A DNA stretch of 64,000 nt, taken from NCBI GenBank assembly GCA_949318235.1, contig OX439131.1, positions 18,405,537 through 18,469,536 of the forward strand. Reading direction: 5' to 3'. The stretch comes from Ecdyonurus torrentis (lineage: Eukaryota > Arthropoda > Insecta > Ephemeroptera > Heptageniidae). Below the pieces are notes generated by a model. That model was given only the letters and a program-made list of their open reading frames with translations. It was not told the DNA's origin and searched no databases. Positions 35,682-47,978 of this stretch are shown here, one piece after another; position 1 is the stretch's first letter, and each line of letters opens with the position of its first letter. The position numbers and the translations under genes were made by a program.

Positions 35682-38600
35682 AATCAAAGCTTTAAATATT
35701 AAAACATAGATTTATGTAGAAAAAAAAAAAAAAAAAAAAAAAGCAACAGCAACAGCAATTAAATGTGTATTTTTTTAAGAACCAAAAATTTTTATAAGTT
35801 AATTTATAAATTAGTAATTTTTATTATTGTAACACAAGTAAAATATTAATTTTCAAATACTATTGATCTATATAATAATAATATTTACGTGATACTGTTA
35901 CGATAATAAAATTAATTTTCCCAGCTTCCTGATTACTTGCTGGACCATGTTATTACGTATTATGTACTGTACGTGGTCGCCCCCGCATATATGTATTTTA
36001 CGGCCTCCACTATATAATAAACTCCCCCCTCTTCCAAAGCACCAAACAGCAAAGCGAGCACCAAGCAGCACCAGCACCACCTCTCACTTTCTCAAGGTGA
36101 GCAGAGTAGCTTAGCACGCTCTCTAGCACGTCACTAAAAACCTGCACGGGTTTTCCCCTCTCACTCTATTCAACTTCACGCCAACATTTTTATATTATAA
36201 AATATACTTAAAGCTTTTAACTTTTTTTTTATACATATTATATACTTATATAGCTCTCATCCACTATAGTTGGTTATATTGTGTACTGTATAAAGAGTAT
36301 GTACACTCTTTAAAAAAAATGTTAATAATTTTTCGTCATTTCTAAAAATAAAGAGTATGATCAATAGTTTAAAATATGTTATGTGAATAAATTTAAATAA
36401 TATTTAAATTAAAAAAAATCATGTAGAAGTAATAAAAATTTACAATGGTAAAATTTATGACTATAATTATATGTGTATGATATAAATTTTATGATAATTA
36501 TGAACGATAAATGTTTCTTTATACTAACATTAATTTCATTACCTTTACTAACTTCATACATTCAAGAAAAAAATAATAATAATAACATTTTTTTCCTCTC
36601 TTCAAAATATGCAATCTTATCAGAATGAAATATTTATCAAAAGAATTTTAAAATAATTATATATTGTTATATAGTAATATAGTTATATATTACATGTCTA
36701 TATGCATAATTTTACATTTTTATTTACCCTTGTACACTTCTGTGTAAGCACCTGTAAGGTAGGCCACTGTTGTTCTATATACGTTATAAGTGTTGCGTTC
36801 AATGTAACTACAGGGGCAGCACTTGAATGTCAATATATAATAATAATAAAGCCACTATACTTGTTGCGCGCGTGAAAATGTTTTCCGCCATGGCACTTGC
36901 GGCCTGAGAAGTGCACAAAGCATTCACTGTGTTTTACACACTTGGTGCGATATCTCACCCAGTCTCACTTTATAAGCAAATTTAGACTCTGTGAATGCCC
37001 ATGCTTTGTATTGTAAGTAAATATTTTCTAAAAAGCTTTCGCCGACGTGTTAATGGAGACAGTAACTTTACATAAACCTTTTCTTTGCAATAATATAGTA
37101 AATAAAAGTTAAAGAAGTTGAAGAAAATATTTTACTTAAAAATGCTCAGGAAATAAAATTTATATAAATTACGTAACATCACATTGAAAAGAAATCGGGG
37201 AAGAGAGAAAAATAAAAACATTCAACATTTTATTGACTTTTTAATGAGCTTCTTATTGGAAAGTCTGTAAGTAAAAAATAAAATTATATTTTTAATACCT
37301 TTATAATCTAAACAGATATCTTAAGCTTCTTCATATGATATATATTTTTCCCCATTTGATGGTAACAAATTCTTTCACAGCAATGATAAGCGTTAGATCA
37401 TTTACTGTTATTTTGCATTTAATCTATGTTTTACCTCATATTATGCAAAATTACCCATGAATTCTTTTAGAAATAATAAATAAATATTTATACAATTAGT
37501 AATAGAAAAAGTAGCACATATTAGCTCATACGTTTTTAACCTAGTTAAATAATGAAAAAATATAAACGATGTATTATAACTGTATTATAATTCTGAGAAC
37601 AGTGAAGGTATACTGTATAAATTTTATGTATACATATATAAAAAGAGATGATACTTTCATTGTGGGAGAATTTTTATAAAGAATAGTGTTAGATTGTTAA
37701 ATAAAAAAATAATAATAATAAAAAAAGGTTGCGTCATCATTATATTTTGTGTCCCTCTCTTCCTTTTCTTTTCATCTACCTGCATTGTGGCGACCCTTTA
37801 ATATAACGAATACTCTCACTGGCTCTTGGTAGCGGGCAGGTGAAGGGTAACTTATAGTGGCTGGAGGAAATTCCAGTGTGTACCACGTGATAATGTATCA
37901 CGTGACTGGAAGAGAAATCAGGTCAATCTTACTGTGGTCACCACAAGGGGGAGCTTTTTTTTTTAATCATAACAATAATTGTAAGAAATAAAAAACAAAA
38001 CATAATATTCCTCTCGTCTCAAGAAAACTTTCTGATTCTATATACTCTGACTCATTCACGTTTTTTTTTCCTGTAGTAATTTAATATTTTTACTGTGATT
38101 TTCTTTATAACAAGTCTTAATATTACTGTACCTGAATACTACTGCTGTAACGTCAAATAAATGAATTTGAAATATAAATCTAAATATTCGTTGAAATAAT
38201 TATTTATGAAGTTTAAATATAAAAGCGTGCAATGACTAATAAAATAACTTTGAAATTTTTTTTGACAGGTATATTAAAATTATCTTATCTATTTTTTTTT
38301 TTTACAAATTAAATTACACAGCACGTGTATTAAGTTAAGATATATACCTGTTATCTGTATCGTTTTGTTGTTGACACTTTGACGAATATGTATATTAAAT
38401 AATAATGATAAATTTCAATAATATTACTTTTTTTTTTAACTGCGACATTTACGCTTGGCAAGTAATTATTTTTGTTATCATCATTAAAGAGTGCATCGTG
38501 ACTATAAAATAGCTGACAATTCTTTGATAAGAAGATGAACTTTGATATACTACACTACACTTATAAAAAAACTACTTATATCTAGTAATTTATTTCAGAT

Positions 38601-39134
38601 TAATATAGTATACGTTTCGAAATTATCAATAATAACTTTAAAATATAATTATATATATTTCTATTCCTTAAGAAAATTACTTTAATCTTAAAGTCTAGAA
38701 CACCTGCTTAGAAAATTCTCTGTTTGTATATAATATATAAATATATGATTGCGAAATAGAAAGCAATAATTAAAGTAAAATAATAATAATTGAAAAAATA
38801 TACCCAAATATTGTGGTTTATTTAATTATTATTATTATTACGAGATGTATATAGTGTTTAGTTGCTAGATATTGTATGTATAGGTATTTAGTGCGTGGCT
38901 GCGGTATAAACTGCTGTGATTGGTTTAAATTAAGGTTACTGGCGACTGGTCCCGTTAGATACAACACTATAACTTGTCTTATAACTTTGCTTGCTTGTGT
39001 TTGCTTGTAAAAAAAAAGTAATAATTTTCTCCTTCCAAGTAAAATACATTAAATTTCAATTTGTCTTTTAAAACAACTTAAAATAAATATATTTAATGAT
39101 ATATAAAAGTGGACAAATCATCTATCTATCTTAA

Positions 39135-39218
<84 letters not shown>

Positions 39219-42201
39219 TCTTTAGTATTCTGTAGATGAAAATCTCTTAATAATTATTTAATTGCAACCGATTATGTCTTAAAAAGAAACATGGCGATTT
39301 TTTTTATATTTATAATTTAAGTGAAAATAGAAAATGGCAATAAATAATAAAATCATTTGTATATTGGTGAAATATGTGTTCCATTTTCCTTCTATATATT
39401 AGAAATGAATCTTAAGCTAGTTATACTAATTAATTAATTATCGTGTTTGAGGTCACTCCGATTAGACAAAAGTAAAGATAAACAAAAGCAAGATAATCAC
39501 TCTTTGTCTACGTGATCGCAGTCACACTAACTTTTCATTTTTTTTATATTATAAACAAGAATTTTAATTACTTTTTTTTCTTTTCTTCATTATTTCTATT
39601 TTTTTAGTCAAAAACAAATTAAGTAGAGCTCATTTTTATTTTTTTTCCCTAATCTGAACTTGTAAATATGCGGTAAGATAAAATACTTTAGCATCGAAAT
39701 CGATTTTAATCGTTATCCTCCCCCCCCCCCCCCCCCCCCCCGCTCTGAATTTTCAATAAGAATATACACTTATAAACTTGTTAATACGTAGTTTGCTGCT
39801 GTTGATACTGAAACATTTCATAATTAGTTAAAAAAATAATTAAATGTTAATTATATTTTATGTGAATTCAAACTTAACGTGTAACTAAAAATGAATGGAA
39901 CGAGGAAAATTTTGAACTTGAATAAATTATTAATTTTAGCCGCCCTTGAGATAAATTTTCGTTCACAATAATTATAATAATTGACTATTATAAATTGATT
40001 TACATTAAAAATTAATCAATCAAAGCAGTGTTAGTCATATCTAAAGCAGATATTTTGATATTGCTACAAGCGGATTTTGTTTAATTTTTGCCGCAAGGAA
40101 GACAAAGAAAACGAAGCGGGATGTGGTCCTGCTTGCGTCTTTTATGCTATGACGTAAAAGATCAAGCTTACCGGATGTAAAACACACCCCAAGCCTCTGG
40201 TTTTTGTTGAATGATAATTTTTTTTATCACTATACCCAGTCCTTCTGATACCCCTTTTCTCATGTATTTTTTTTTAATTATAAACAGCAACCAATTATAT
40301 TATACTTATTAAAGTGTTGCAATTGCGTCACATTTTTTTTAGATATAACTTATATACTCAAATATGAAATAGATTATATTGATACAGTAAATTAGCTCAT
40401 TAGCAACATTAACTCACTATCATATTTTATGACACGACAATAAAATTAGTACGTAATATCTATAGAATTTATAATCATTACCATCCCTCCAAATAATTGG
40501 ATTTTTTTTTTTACCGATATTTTAAAAACTTTTAGCAGCAAAATGATGATGTATTTATATTTTAAAAACTTAAAATAAATGCGAATTTTGCAGAGCTCTA
40601 CAAAACAAGTTCAAGCTTAATTCAAAAGTAGACGTGTTAATGCTAAAATCTAAGCCTTAACATAGTTAAAGTTGAAAATAATAAATAACCTATAACAATT
40701 ACGTATATAATAAATGTTATATTTTACCCAATGCCACAATAGATTACTTTTTTTTTTAAAATTACACTTTATATTGTTGCATTGCGAAATAATTAATCTT
40801 TATACGAACAAATAATTTGTTTCTTATTTTCTTACGCAATATATTTTATAACTATAACAATAAAATAAATTGAATCATTAACTTTATTTTTCTTCTGGCA
40901 AAATTGCAGAAGTAAAATTATAAGGTCGCACGTGTATGCGTTGATATATATATATATATATAAAGCAATCTGCAATTATTTGCCAAGAAAGGATAGAAAT
41001 CTGACACAAATCAAATTGGCAAGATTTCGGAATGGCAAAAAAACGTATAGGAACGGTAGACAATTTCAATATTTTGACGTACTTTTATTCTGGTCACTAC
41101 AACATACTTTAATATTTCATTTGATGAGGCAATAATTAAAATACAGTTTAACTTTTTTTCTTTAAATTTAAGTCATATTTTACTTCAGTTCTCACAACAT
41201 TTTTCATTAATTGATTTTTGATTTTGATTTTTTAATATTATGTTTTTATTTGCATACTTTAACCCAAAAATTTTTAACCAAAATTATGCTCTGATTTATA
41301 AATAATAATAACAAGGTGCGTTAGATACAAATATAGATAATATATGAATATATATATTTTTTAATGTTAAAATAATAATGTATAAGGTATTGCCTGAGGT
41401 ACCGCTTATTTTTTTTATTTTTATTTTTTTGGTGTCATGATGGCTACCTGTTTGACTCGGACAGTCTCCAAGATGGCGGAGAGTGGTGACCTCGATTTCG
41501 CCTCGATCTCTTATACTCTATAGCCTATACCTTACGAACCTCTCTCAAAGGTGTGGTTATAGTAAGTAAAATGCTAACACCATCGCAGTGTTCGCCATAT
41601 GCATTCAAATTACCCATAATCAAGTAACACGTATAGTTTCTCAAATAACGTGTTTTGAACATATTCAATGTATTGAATTCACAATATAAAAACTACTATT
41701 TAATTTTTTTAAATAGTTAACAAATTTTTCTTTTTAATCTAGTAATAATATTATGTGAAAATGAGGACACACTCTGAAAAATCCCTAATATTTATATACT
41801 ATTTAATCCTACAATTTTTAATGTCTGGCATTTTTTTAAATTTATGTGTGCATAAACTAGAAATAATGACAATTAAAGTAACAGCTAGTACAAAAATGTA
41901 TATATTCAATTAAGTTTTAAAGCTTGACAGGTGTAAAACAATATAAAGTAAAAAAAAAAAAAACCTCGAGTCATTTTTAAATATGCATCTAAAAATTAAA
42001 CAAATTCAGTATAATTTGTATTATAATGATACTAAATAAAAATGAAAATAACATGCAACATTAAATCATTGTATTTGATTTTAATAAAAAATTAAATTAC
42101 ATAAAATTTAATTTGAGAAATATATTATAAATTAATAATAAAAAGATCCTTACCGTCTCTCTGAAAGCTTCTGTATTACGGTAGAGCATTGCGGCACTCA
42201 T
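25980..42201 (-). CDS. Ets98B: Ets98B/SPDEF (Ets4-type) transcription factor, 6 coding exons
   Basis: Exons in gene order: 42201-42154, 33028-32228, 31949-31664, 27758-27604, 27382-27214, 26365-25980. They total 1845 nt, giving 614 aa. An N-terminal Ser-rich region holds acidic/aromatic patches and six Lxx/IxxLL motifs (residues 171-251). A Gln/Ala-rich region follows, then a PNT/SAM domain (about 379-446, starting EPSQWTVDDVKAWLLW). The C-terminal ETS domain (about 525-611) starts HIHLWQFLKELL and has recognition helix NYDKLSRSIRQYYKKGI. The order PNT then C-terminal ETS, with KKTERSQRLVYQFCHPY, marks the PDEF/Ets98B subfamily, which binds GGAA/T sites in epithelial, secretory and migrating embryonic cells. 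Human SPDEF is shorter (335 aa). The first coding exon has 16 codons and lies 9.1 kb from the next; exon 2 begins with its own ATG, so an isoform from an internal promoter would also be coding. Confidence 0.95.
27892..27915 (+). repeat. poly-A run in Ets98B intron 3
   Basis: About 24 A follow the GTCATTTA at 27883-27890, read on the + strand. Intron 3 (27759-31663) holds several such runs and otherwise only AT-rich sequence without visible exons. Confidence 0.7.
31642..31649. promoter_or_regulatory. CRE palindrome TGACGTCA
   Basis: A perfect cAMP-response element (CREB/ATF site) lies 15 bases past the exon 3 donor of Ets98B. Two more perfect copies lie at 33283-33290 and 34361-34368. Confidence 0.45.
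33283..33290. promoter_or_regulatory. CRE palindrome TGACGTCA
   Basis: A perfect CREB/ATF octamer in Ets98B intron 1, about 260 bp upstream of exon 2. It is one of three within 2.8 kb. Confidence 0.45.
34361..34368. promoter_or_regulatory. CRE palindrome TGACGTCA
   Basis: A perfect octamer (context GATGACGTCATGC) lies about 80 bp downstream of the candidate internal first exon of Ets98B. Confidence 0.45.
34448..34704 (-). promoter_or_regulatory. candidate internal promoter and 5' exon of Ets98B
   Basis: This CpG-richer island stands out in AT-rich intron 1. On the minus strand it has a CCAAT box (GGCCAATGAG, near 34658), a TATAAA-like box (near 34508), and a strong donor (TAC followed by GTAAGT) after 34448. 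A short non-coding exon ending at 34448 would splice to the acceptor before 33028, whose exon begins with an in-frame ATG. The transcript would encode a protein lacking only the first 16 residues. Confidence 0.45.
35640..35742 (+). repeat. two poly-A tracts
   Basis: Runs of about 28 A (35651-35679) and 22 A (35720-35742) are followed by a short CAACAG repeat. It is low-complexity DNA in Ets98B intron 1. Confidence 0.85.
36010..36096 (+). promoter_or_regulatory. candidate + strand TATA promoter with a spliced 5' exon
   Basis: CTATATAATAAAC at 36010-36022 looks like a TATA box. It is followed by about 70 bases of CA-rich sequence and a strong donor, CTCAAG then GTGAGC, with the exon end at 36096. 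The direction is opposite to Ets98B. No known downstream exon is assigned. A candidate partner exon lies at 42483-42575. Confidence 0.3.
37770..37960. promoter_or_regulatory. site-dense candidate enhancer in Ets98B intron 1
   Basis: This less AT-rich segment contains two CACGTG E-boxes about 10 bp apart (ACCACGTGATAATG, ATCACGTGACTGG). It also has a back-to-back RUNX-like palindrome (TGTGGTCACCACA) that runs into CCACAAGGGGGAGC, which resembles the CTCF core. GGAA sites lie nearby. Confidence 0.35.
39138..39214 (+). repeat. (TC)n microsatellite
   Basis: A nearly pure 77-bp CT run lies in Ets98B intron 1. Confidence 0.95.
39720..39741 (+). repeat. poly-C run
   Basis: A 22-base C homopolymer lies in Ets98B intron 1. 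Confidence 0.9.
41390..41545. repeat. probable interspersed repeat fragment
   Basis: A GC-richer segment (CCAAGATGGCGGAGAG, CTCGATTTCGCCTCG) has weakly inverted ends: TAAGGTATTGCC at 41383 against GCCTATACCTTA at 41523. It resembles a decayed MITE, and no second copy was identified here. Confidence 0.35.
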
Positions 42202-42480
42202 AGTCTTGATACCACGTGAGGGTTGTCAATATTGCGCACCACGATGAAAAACAAACCAGAGTGGGTGGGTGTGTACACCTTTTGTATAGAATGACAAAAA
42301 GTTACACAGGGTCCTCTCTTCACGAAGTTCGTCTCAACTATGTTTTTAATTTTTCGACTTGAAGCCAGAGAAACTGGGTTCACCAATTTAAAAACTCGCT
42401 CTGTTGCCTTTCAAGCTACTGATATGTAGATAGAAAGCTCTGAGCTGCGAGTCTACTTCCAGTTTTCAACTTCTTACTTT
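42202..42480 (-). promoter_or_regulatory. presumed main promoter and 5'UTR of Ets98B
   Basis: The region directly upstream of the 16-codon first exon is less AT-rich than its surroundings and contains an E-box, CACGTG, at about 42213. No TATA box stands out. The transcription start cannot be placed from sequence. Confidence 0.4.
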
Positions 42481-42482
42481 AG

Positions 42483-42575
42483 CCAGAAGAAATATGGTAG
42501 TGGGAGAACCTGATGACGTAAATGGAGGCTCCAGCGAGGAGTTGGTGGATATACCTCCTCCTCCTTCAGGCACAA
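42483..42575 (+). CDS. candidate first coding exon of an unrecognised + strand gene
   Basis: A good acceptor (polypyrimidine tract, then TTTAG at 42478-42482) and a donor (CACAA then GTAAAC) bound a 93-nt segment. Within it, an ATG at 42494 opens a 27-codon frame with acidic content ending in DIPPPPSGT. The frame stays open upstream. The segment is GC-richer than its neighbours. It is divergent from Ets98B, starting 292 bp from the Ets98B ATG. No downstream exon could be recognised, and it might instead be promoter or 5'UTR sequence of Ets98B. Confidence 0.25.
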
Positions 42576-43629
42576 GTAAACCTTACTTCATTATAATAAT
42601 ATTCTCTACATTGTTTAGCTTTTAGCACATTATAGTAAGGAAAAGTATATCTTTCAAATTGTATAATAATAAAATATTCGATAAAGATAAATTTATATAT
42701 CTTTGTTTGAAGAACATGTTGTATTGATACAGTATTTTGTTAAAAAATTACTATCATTGATAATCTTTATCATATACAATATATAGTTTGCAAATAAAAA
42801 CACAGTTCGTAAGCTGTATAAATTTTAACGCGCAATTTTAACATTTTTTTTTCTTCTTCTTCTTCTTTTTCTTCTTTATACACCTGCGGTTGTAAAATAA
42901 ACATTCATTATTTCACAGGTCACGATTTTCAAGTTTTGTAAGAATTTTACCGTGAAAATAATAAAGAATAAAAATGATATTAACATTTTTACATGACAGA
43001 ATTTATTTAAAATCAGAAATATACAATAAAAAAATATATATGAATAACAAAAAATTGCATGTTAAAAAAAATAAAGATTTTGATAATTATATCTAAAAAC
43101 ATTTTTATAAGAATGCAAAACTACATGGCTGCAAAAGGTAGAAAAACTATATATTAATTTTCTAATAATCGCTATATTGATAGCAATATTATTTTGCATA
43201 ATATCATGTGTTTTTAAACTCTTCTTTCGAGATGAAACATATTCAAATACGTAAAAATTAAGCTTATGCTATTCGCAGCTACCTTATATAATTTAAACCA
43301 CCACGTCACAATACATATTTATACACCTTTGATTATCGCATTGCTATTTGTTTGGGTTAATATTCATGTAAAAAAAATAAATTGTTGTCTTTGTCAGAAA
43401 TTTGCTGAGATAATAATAATTAATCTCGGGTGGTGATGTGGTGGATATAATTTTAGTTTGTCCAAGAAAATTTCCATTCCCAAATTACAAATATCATTAG
43501 GACAATTTTTTATACTGTATATATAACTCTTAATTTTCCAGCTATATTATCGTGCAAATTATTAAGTCTTGAATTCGTGCACAAAGCGGCGACAGAAGTA
43601 GTGAAACAAACTAATAGTATGCCTTTTGG

Positions 43630-43632
<3 letters not shown>

Positions 43633-43708
<76 letters not shown>
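43633..43708. repeat. (AT)n microsatellite
   Basis: A pure alternating AT tract of about 76 bp. Confidence 0.95.
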
Positions 43709-43711
<3 letters not shown>

Positions 43712-45089
43712 ATTTGCTGGAACTGTTATTTATTTAAGTTTTCAAAGAAACCATTAAAATAATCAATGTATGACGTTGACGATTCACTTTAATTTTCTTT
43801 CTTTACATTTTTTTAAACTATACGCATATACGGCATACTGTTTTAAAATAATGTAGTTACCCATTCTTTAAACATGTTTTGGAGTCTAATTTTGTAAAAT
43901 ATGCATAATATAAGTTAATGGATCAATTAATACTTCTTAAAATATATGTATTTGTTAATAATTCAAGACTTAATTGCATTAGAATATATTTTCACTGTTG
44001 CAAACTTTTTTTAACTGTTCAAATTCATTTTCCATACAACAAAAACTTTGAGTAACATTGAAAAATATTTTAATGCAAGTCGTGAATTTTGTTATAAATT
44101 TAAATTTTTGATATACTTTTTTTTTAAATGTGGTAACTACAGCTCCTAAAAGATGATTAAAAATGTGCAAAATAAAAATAAGTATTAATGAAAAATAGCT
44201 TATCTGAAATTTTCAGTTTAATAACTTTGAAAGCTACTTAAATTTTTGTAAACACGTCTTAATTCCTTGATCCTGGTTTGAATAATCAACTTTTGAGTCC
44301 ACTTTGAACACAAACTACATCATAATGTTAGCAGAGTATATATAAAAGTTCGAAGACCTTTCAAACTTGAAATTTACAAGGTCTTCAATACATTTTTTTT
44401 AATTAATTATACATCTAATCAAGTATTTCGTAAATTAACTACCACACACACTAAACAAAAATATAGAATGTTACGATCTTACAAAACATATATTATGTTG
44501 TATAATAGTAAAATTGTAAAAGAAGGAGAAATCATAATAAAAAATTAAAAAATGAAATCAGCTTAGCGTATAATATTCATTAAATGGGAGGACCAAAACA
44601 AATTTTAAATTTATCGACTATTAAAATTAAGGTAGGTATAGTAATTAAAGATCTTATACTTTATGTATAGTGATGGCAAAAACCTGATATGATGAAGGAT
44701 TTCAAGAAGTTATGGTGACTTTTTTACGATGCTATTTTTTTTTATACAGAGGTAGAGAGCAAAAAGATTTTAGAATGCTTATCATATTTTGTCATCGAAA
44801 TCACAAATTACTGGATGGTCATAAAAACCATTGCCATGATTTTTCATTTTTGACAAGTGGAGTTACATGTAGTAAATACATGTTTAATTTCCAAATTCAC
44901 ACGATATACTTATATATATTTTTTAGTTATGGTTACATTTTTTATTGGTCAAATGCTCCAGACCTATATTTTCCAACCGTGCAATAGCTTATATTTTATT
45001 GTTTTCATTATTACCCTTTTATCATGTTGTATAATTATAACTTATTCAATTATTATTGAAAATTGAACACTTTATCTTACATGCATAAT

Positions 45090-45231
45090 CAGGGGCGGAT
45101 CCAGCCCAAAATTTTAAAAAGGACGATTTGCTACTGGAAAGTTAATTTCGGAGGGTGGAAGGTGGTTATACCTATAATGTATTTTGACCAGTTTTGGGAG
45201 GGGCGATCGCCCCCATCCGGATCTGCCCCTG
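45090..45231. mobile_element. 142-bp hAT-type MITE
   Basis: The ends CAGGGGCGGATCCAG and CCGGATCTGCCCCTG are imperfect inverses of the hAT CAGGGGCGG type. The flanks TGCATAAT and TGCCTTAT may be an 8-bp duplication with two changes. The interior has no coding capacity. Confidence 0.65.
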
Positions 45232-45367
45232 CATGCCTTATATGCACCATAAAAAATTCAAATAGTTATTTATTACATTGATTCCTATTTTCTGAGTACA
45301 AACCAGATTTTTCTATATATTTTAATATTTAGAAGAGCTTCAATAGTGTCACTGGTATTTAATTGGA

Positions 45368-45370
<3 letters not shown>

Positions 45371-45440
<70 letters not shown>
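45371..45440 (+). repeat. (GA)n microsatellite
   Basis: A pure 70-bp GA run. Confidence 0.95.
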
Positions 45441-45442
<2 letters not shown>

Positions 45443-46248
45443 ATATTGAAGAGAGAACTCTTCTGTTGTAGTTTTTTTTTTTATAATTTTAATGGAACAA
45501 AAACCAACAAAATAATTCCGCACGTTGGGGAAAATGATTATCAATGTATAAAAGGAAGAGTGATTATTACACGCGTACGTACATAGTATACTTCACTTCA
45601 TGTTTAATGTAGAAAGTTTCGATATTTATGAAAAATTTCCTCGTTATAAACTTCCTTGTGCTTTTAAATATAGTTAATTTATTGACCACAAAAAGATCGT
45701 TGTAGACGTCTATGAGAATATAAGAAAAAAAAAAAGAAGTTTGTTTTCCCCAAGTTTTACTTTTTCCTCAATAATAATTCATGACACAAAACTCGTAGTA
45801 ATATTCTTCTATGTGTAATTTAAATATAAATAATTTGCATTAATATTTAAAGCATGCGGTCATTGGCATTTGCATAATTATGTACGTTATCAGTGACACA
45901 CGAACGTTATCGCAAAGTCACTTATATTGTTTTCGATATAGTCAAAATTAATCCAGGAGTTTCTACAAGAAAGTGCACTTTTTATCTTGTATTTTAAAAA
46001 GGTTAACAATGTTTTGTATTTCCTGATAGTGTTTATAAGTTGAGCGTCACAGCGTAATTGTACAAATGAATACAGTTTTATTATTGTTATTTATGAATTC
46101 GGAAAATTCCTAATCTGTACGTTACAAACCAACTAAAATAAAATAATAATAAAAACAAATAATAATAATGATAATAAAATCTAAACAAGTAATATTTGTA
46201 TAATTAAGCTCGTCGTGTAGAAAAATGTAAATTGACTTAACTTTATTT

Positions 46249-46845
46249 AGAGAGCGCAAAAATAGTTCTTCGACTATTGTCATTATGTCGACTATTGCTA
46301 GTTTTATTTCATATCTCCACCGATCGCAACAAATGGCACATTTTAAACCAATAAAAAAAATCGACTATTTCGAGCTTAGCGACTATTTCACAAGAAATCG
46401 ACTATTTGTCGACTATTTTGCACTTTTTTTACGTTTTTAATGACATTTCTTGTAAAAACGTATCAAATTATTTGATTGTTTTTTTAAACTATATTATACT
46501 AAAAAAAAATTATAATATTGATTCAATAATTTTTGTTCTGCCAAAAATTGAAAATTAGCAAAACAAGATACTATAGTATACGTACAAGATGCTACACACG
46601 CTCGGCCAATTTGAGTATTTAGATACTAAAATTTCAGTTTAACATTAAATTGAATTAGTTTTTATTTACAAAAATCATTTTTTTTATCATTCTATATCAA
46701 TTTATATATTTAAAAAATCCATTTTTTTTTTTACTTTTTTGTATAAAATCGACTATTTATCGACTATTTGGACTATTTGCACCAAAAATCATCGACTATA
46801 TAGTCGACTATTTTGTCAAAATGATCGACTGTTTTTGCGCTCTCT
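46249..46845. mobile_element. AGAGAGCGC terminal-inverted-repeat element
   Basis: AGAGAGCGCAAAAA at the left is inverted at the right (TTTTTGCGCTCTCT). At least ten CGACTATT units are concentrated near both ends, like subterminal transposase-binding repeats. It is related to the element at 13539-14359 by both the ends and the GACTATT units. At 597 bp it has no open frame, and no target duplication is apparent. Confidence 0.7.
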
Positions 46846-47853
46846 TGTAATTCTCAACCATTCTTGTAATGCAATTATGAAGGTACTCCTTTATTATAAA
46901 ATATAACATTTACGTGCTGTAATATAAAAAGTACACTCTGCATATTTATATGGTTCTATTTTTCAACAACCATAACATAATATAATATATAGGGTGGTTG
47001 CATTCATGTTAAAGTCAACGCCATATAAGTGAGTACTAAATAACATGGGCCGGTATGAGAAAATGGCACAATTTACCAGTTAAAAAATTCTTAGCAAAAT
47101 TTTTGAGAGAATTGATGCTGTTAACAAAAGTTGAATTAGATTTTCAAGTATGCGAAAAAAAACAATAATGACCCAAAAAAAAAAAAAACTTATTTTCCAA
47201 AGAAAATAGCGATAACCCACGTTTGTCCTATGCTATGCAATGTTATTCGTTGCTCAATTATGGCATCAAGGTGCATTTATTATGACGTTATGCGCACACA
47301 CCCTATACGCAATGCTGGCAATGCATGTATTATAATTTAAGTAATGATATCAGAAGCTTCAGTCAGTGTATATAGTATATAATATCAAACTAAAAATATA
47401 TTATGTATTATGTGTATTTGTTATTGAAATTTAATTTAATATTATATATTATTGGTTTTATTATTTATACTATTATAGCATTTTTGCATTTTTATTTATA
47501 TATATAAAAATGGATTATACTTTTATGACTGACAAAGTGAGATATATGTTATATTCATTTAAACCATACCGGAAAAAAAACTCTCTATAAAGTACAATCT
47601 ATTGCGAAGTTATTCTTAATTTGGCATACGCCCTAAACTTGAAAAGTAAAATAAGACCTTCACTGCGCGCAAATACATAAATAAAATCCATGCAGAATGA
47701 AAATTTATTATTGTTTAATAAATATACGCAGCGGTGAAATTTATTACTTCTTTCAGCACAGAATTTTAACTCTAAATTAATTTCATGAACTTTTGTTGTT
47801 CAGTTATTTTACAGCAAAAATTAATTTTATTTCAGCACCAAGCATAAGTAATA

Positions 47854-47978
47854 TTCACACGGTACAATATTTTCTATGTGCAATAAATTTAATTGCATGC
47901 AATCTCCAGTAAAACGAACCAAAAATTAAAAATTTGTTATCAAATTTATTGCATAGTGAAAATATTGCACCATGTGAA
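47854..47978. repeat. short fold-back repeat
   Basis: TTCACACGGTACAATATTTTC and GCAATAAATTT pair with AAATTTATTGC and GAAAATATTGCACCATGTGAA, with a few mismatches. The loop is about 50 nt. Confidence 0.65.

Larger units (their letters stand above)
33029..42153 (-). other. large first intron of Ets98B
   Basis: This 9.1 kb intron has islands of higher GC content in a very AT-rich background. They are a candidate internal promoter and exon (34448-34704), a TATA-bearing + strand segment (35900-36100), a complex segment at 36735-36980, a site-dense segment at 37770-37960, and a (TC)n run (39138-39214). A repeat-like GC-richer segment lies at about 41390-41545. No coding exon is supported. Confidence 0.6.

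Noticed and set aside
35898..36080. 60-codon minus-strand frame in Ets98B intron 1
   Set aside because: It is open only because the local composition is GC-richer. The + strand promoter and donor reading is more coherent, and no family is recognisable.
44712..45066. Two overlapping + strand frames rich in Tyr, Ile and Phe
   Set aside because: They are AT-rich chance frames with no domain and no splice context.
45359..45544. Minus-strand frame with a long SLSLSL tail
   Set aside because: It is a translation of the GA microsatellite with no other coding support.
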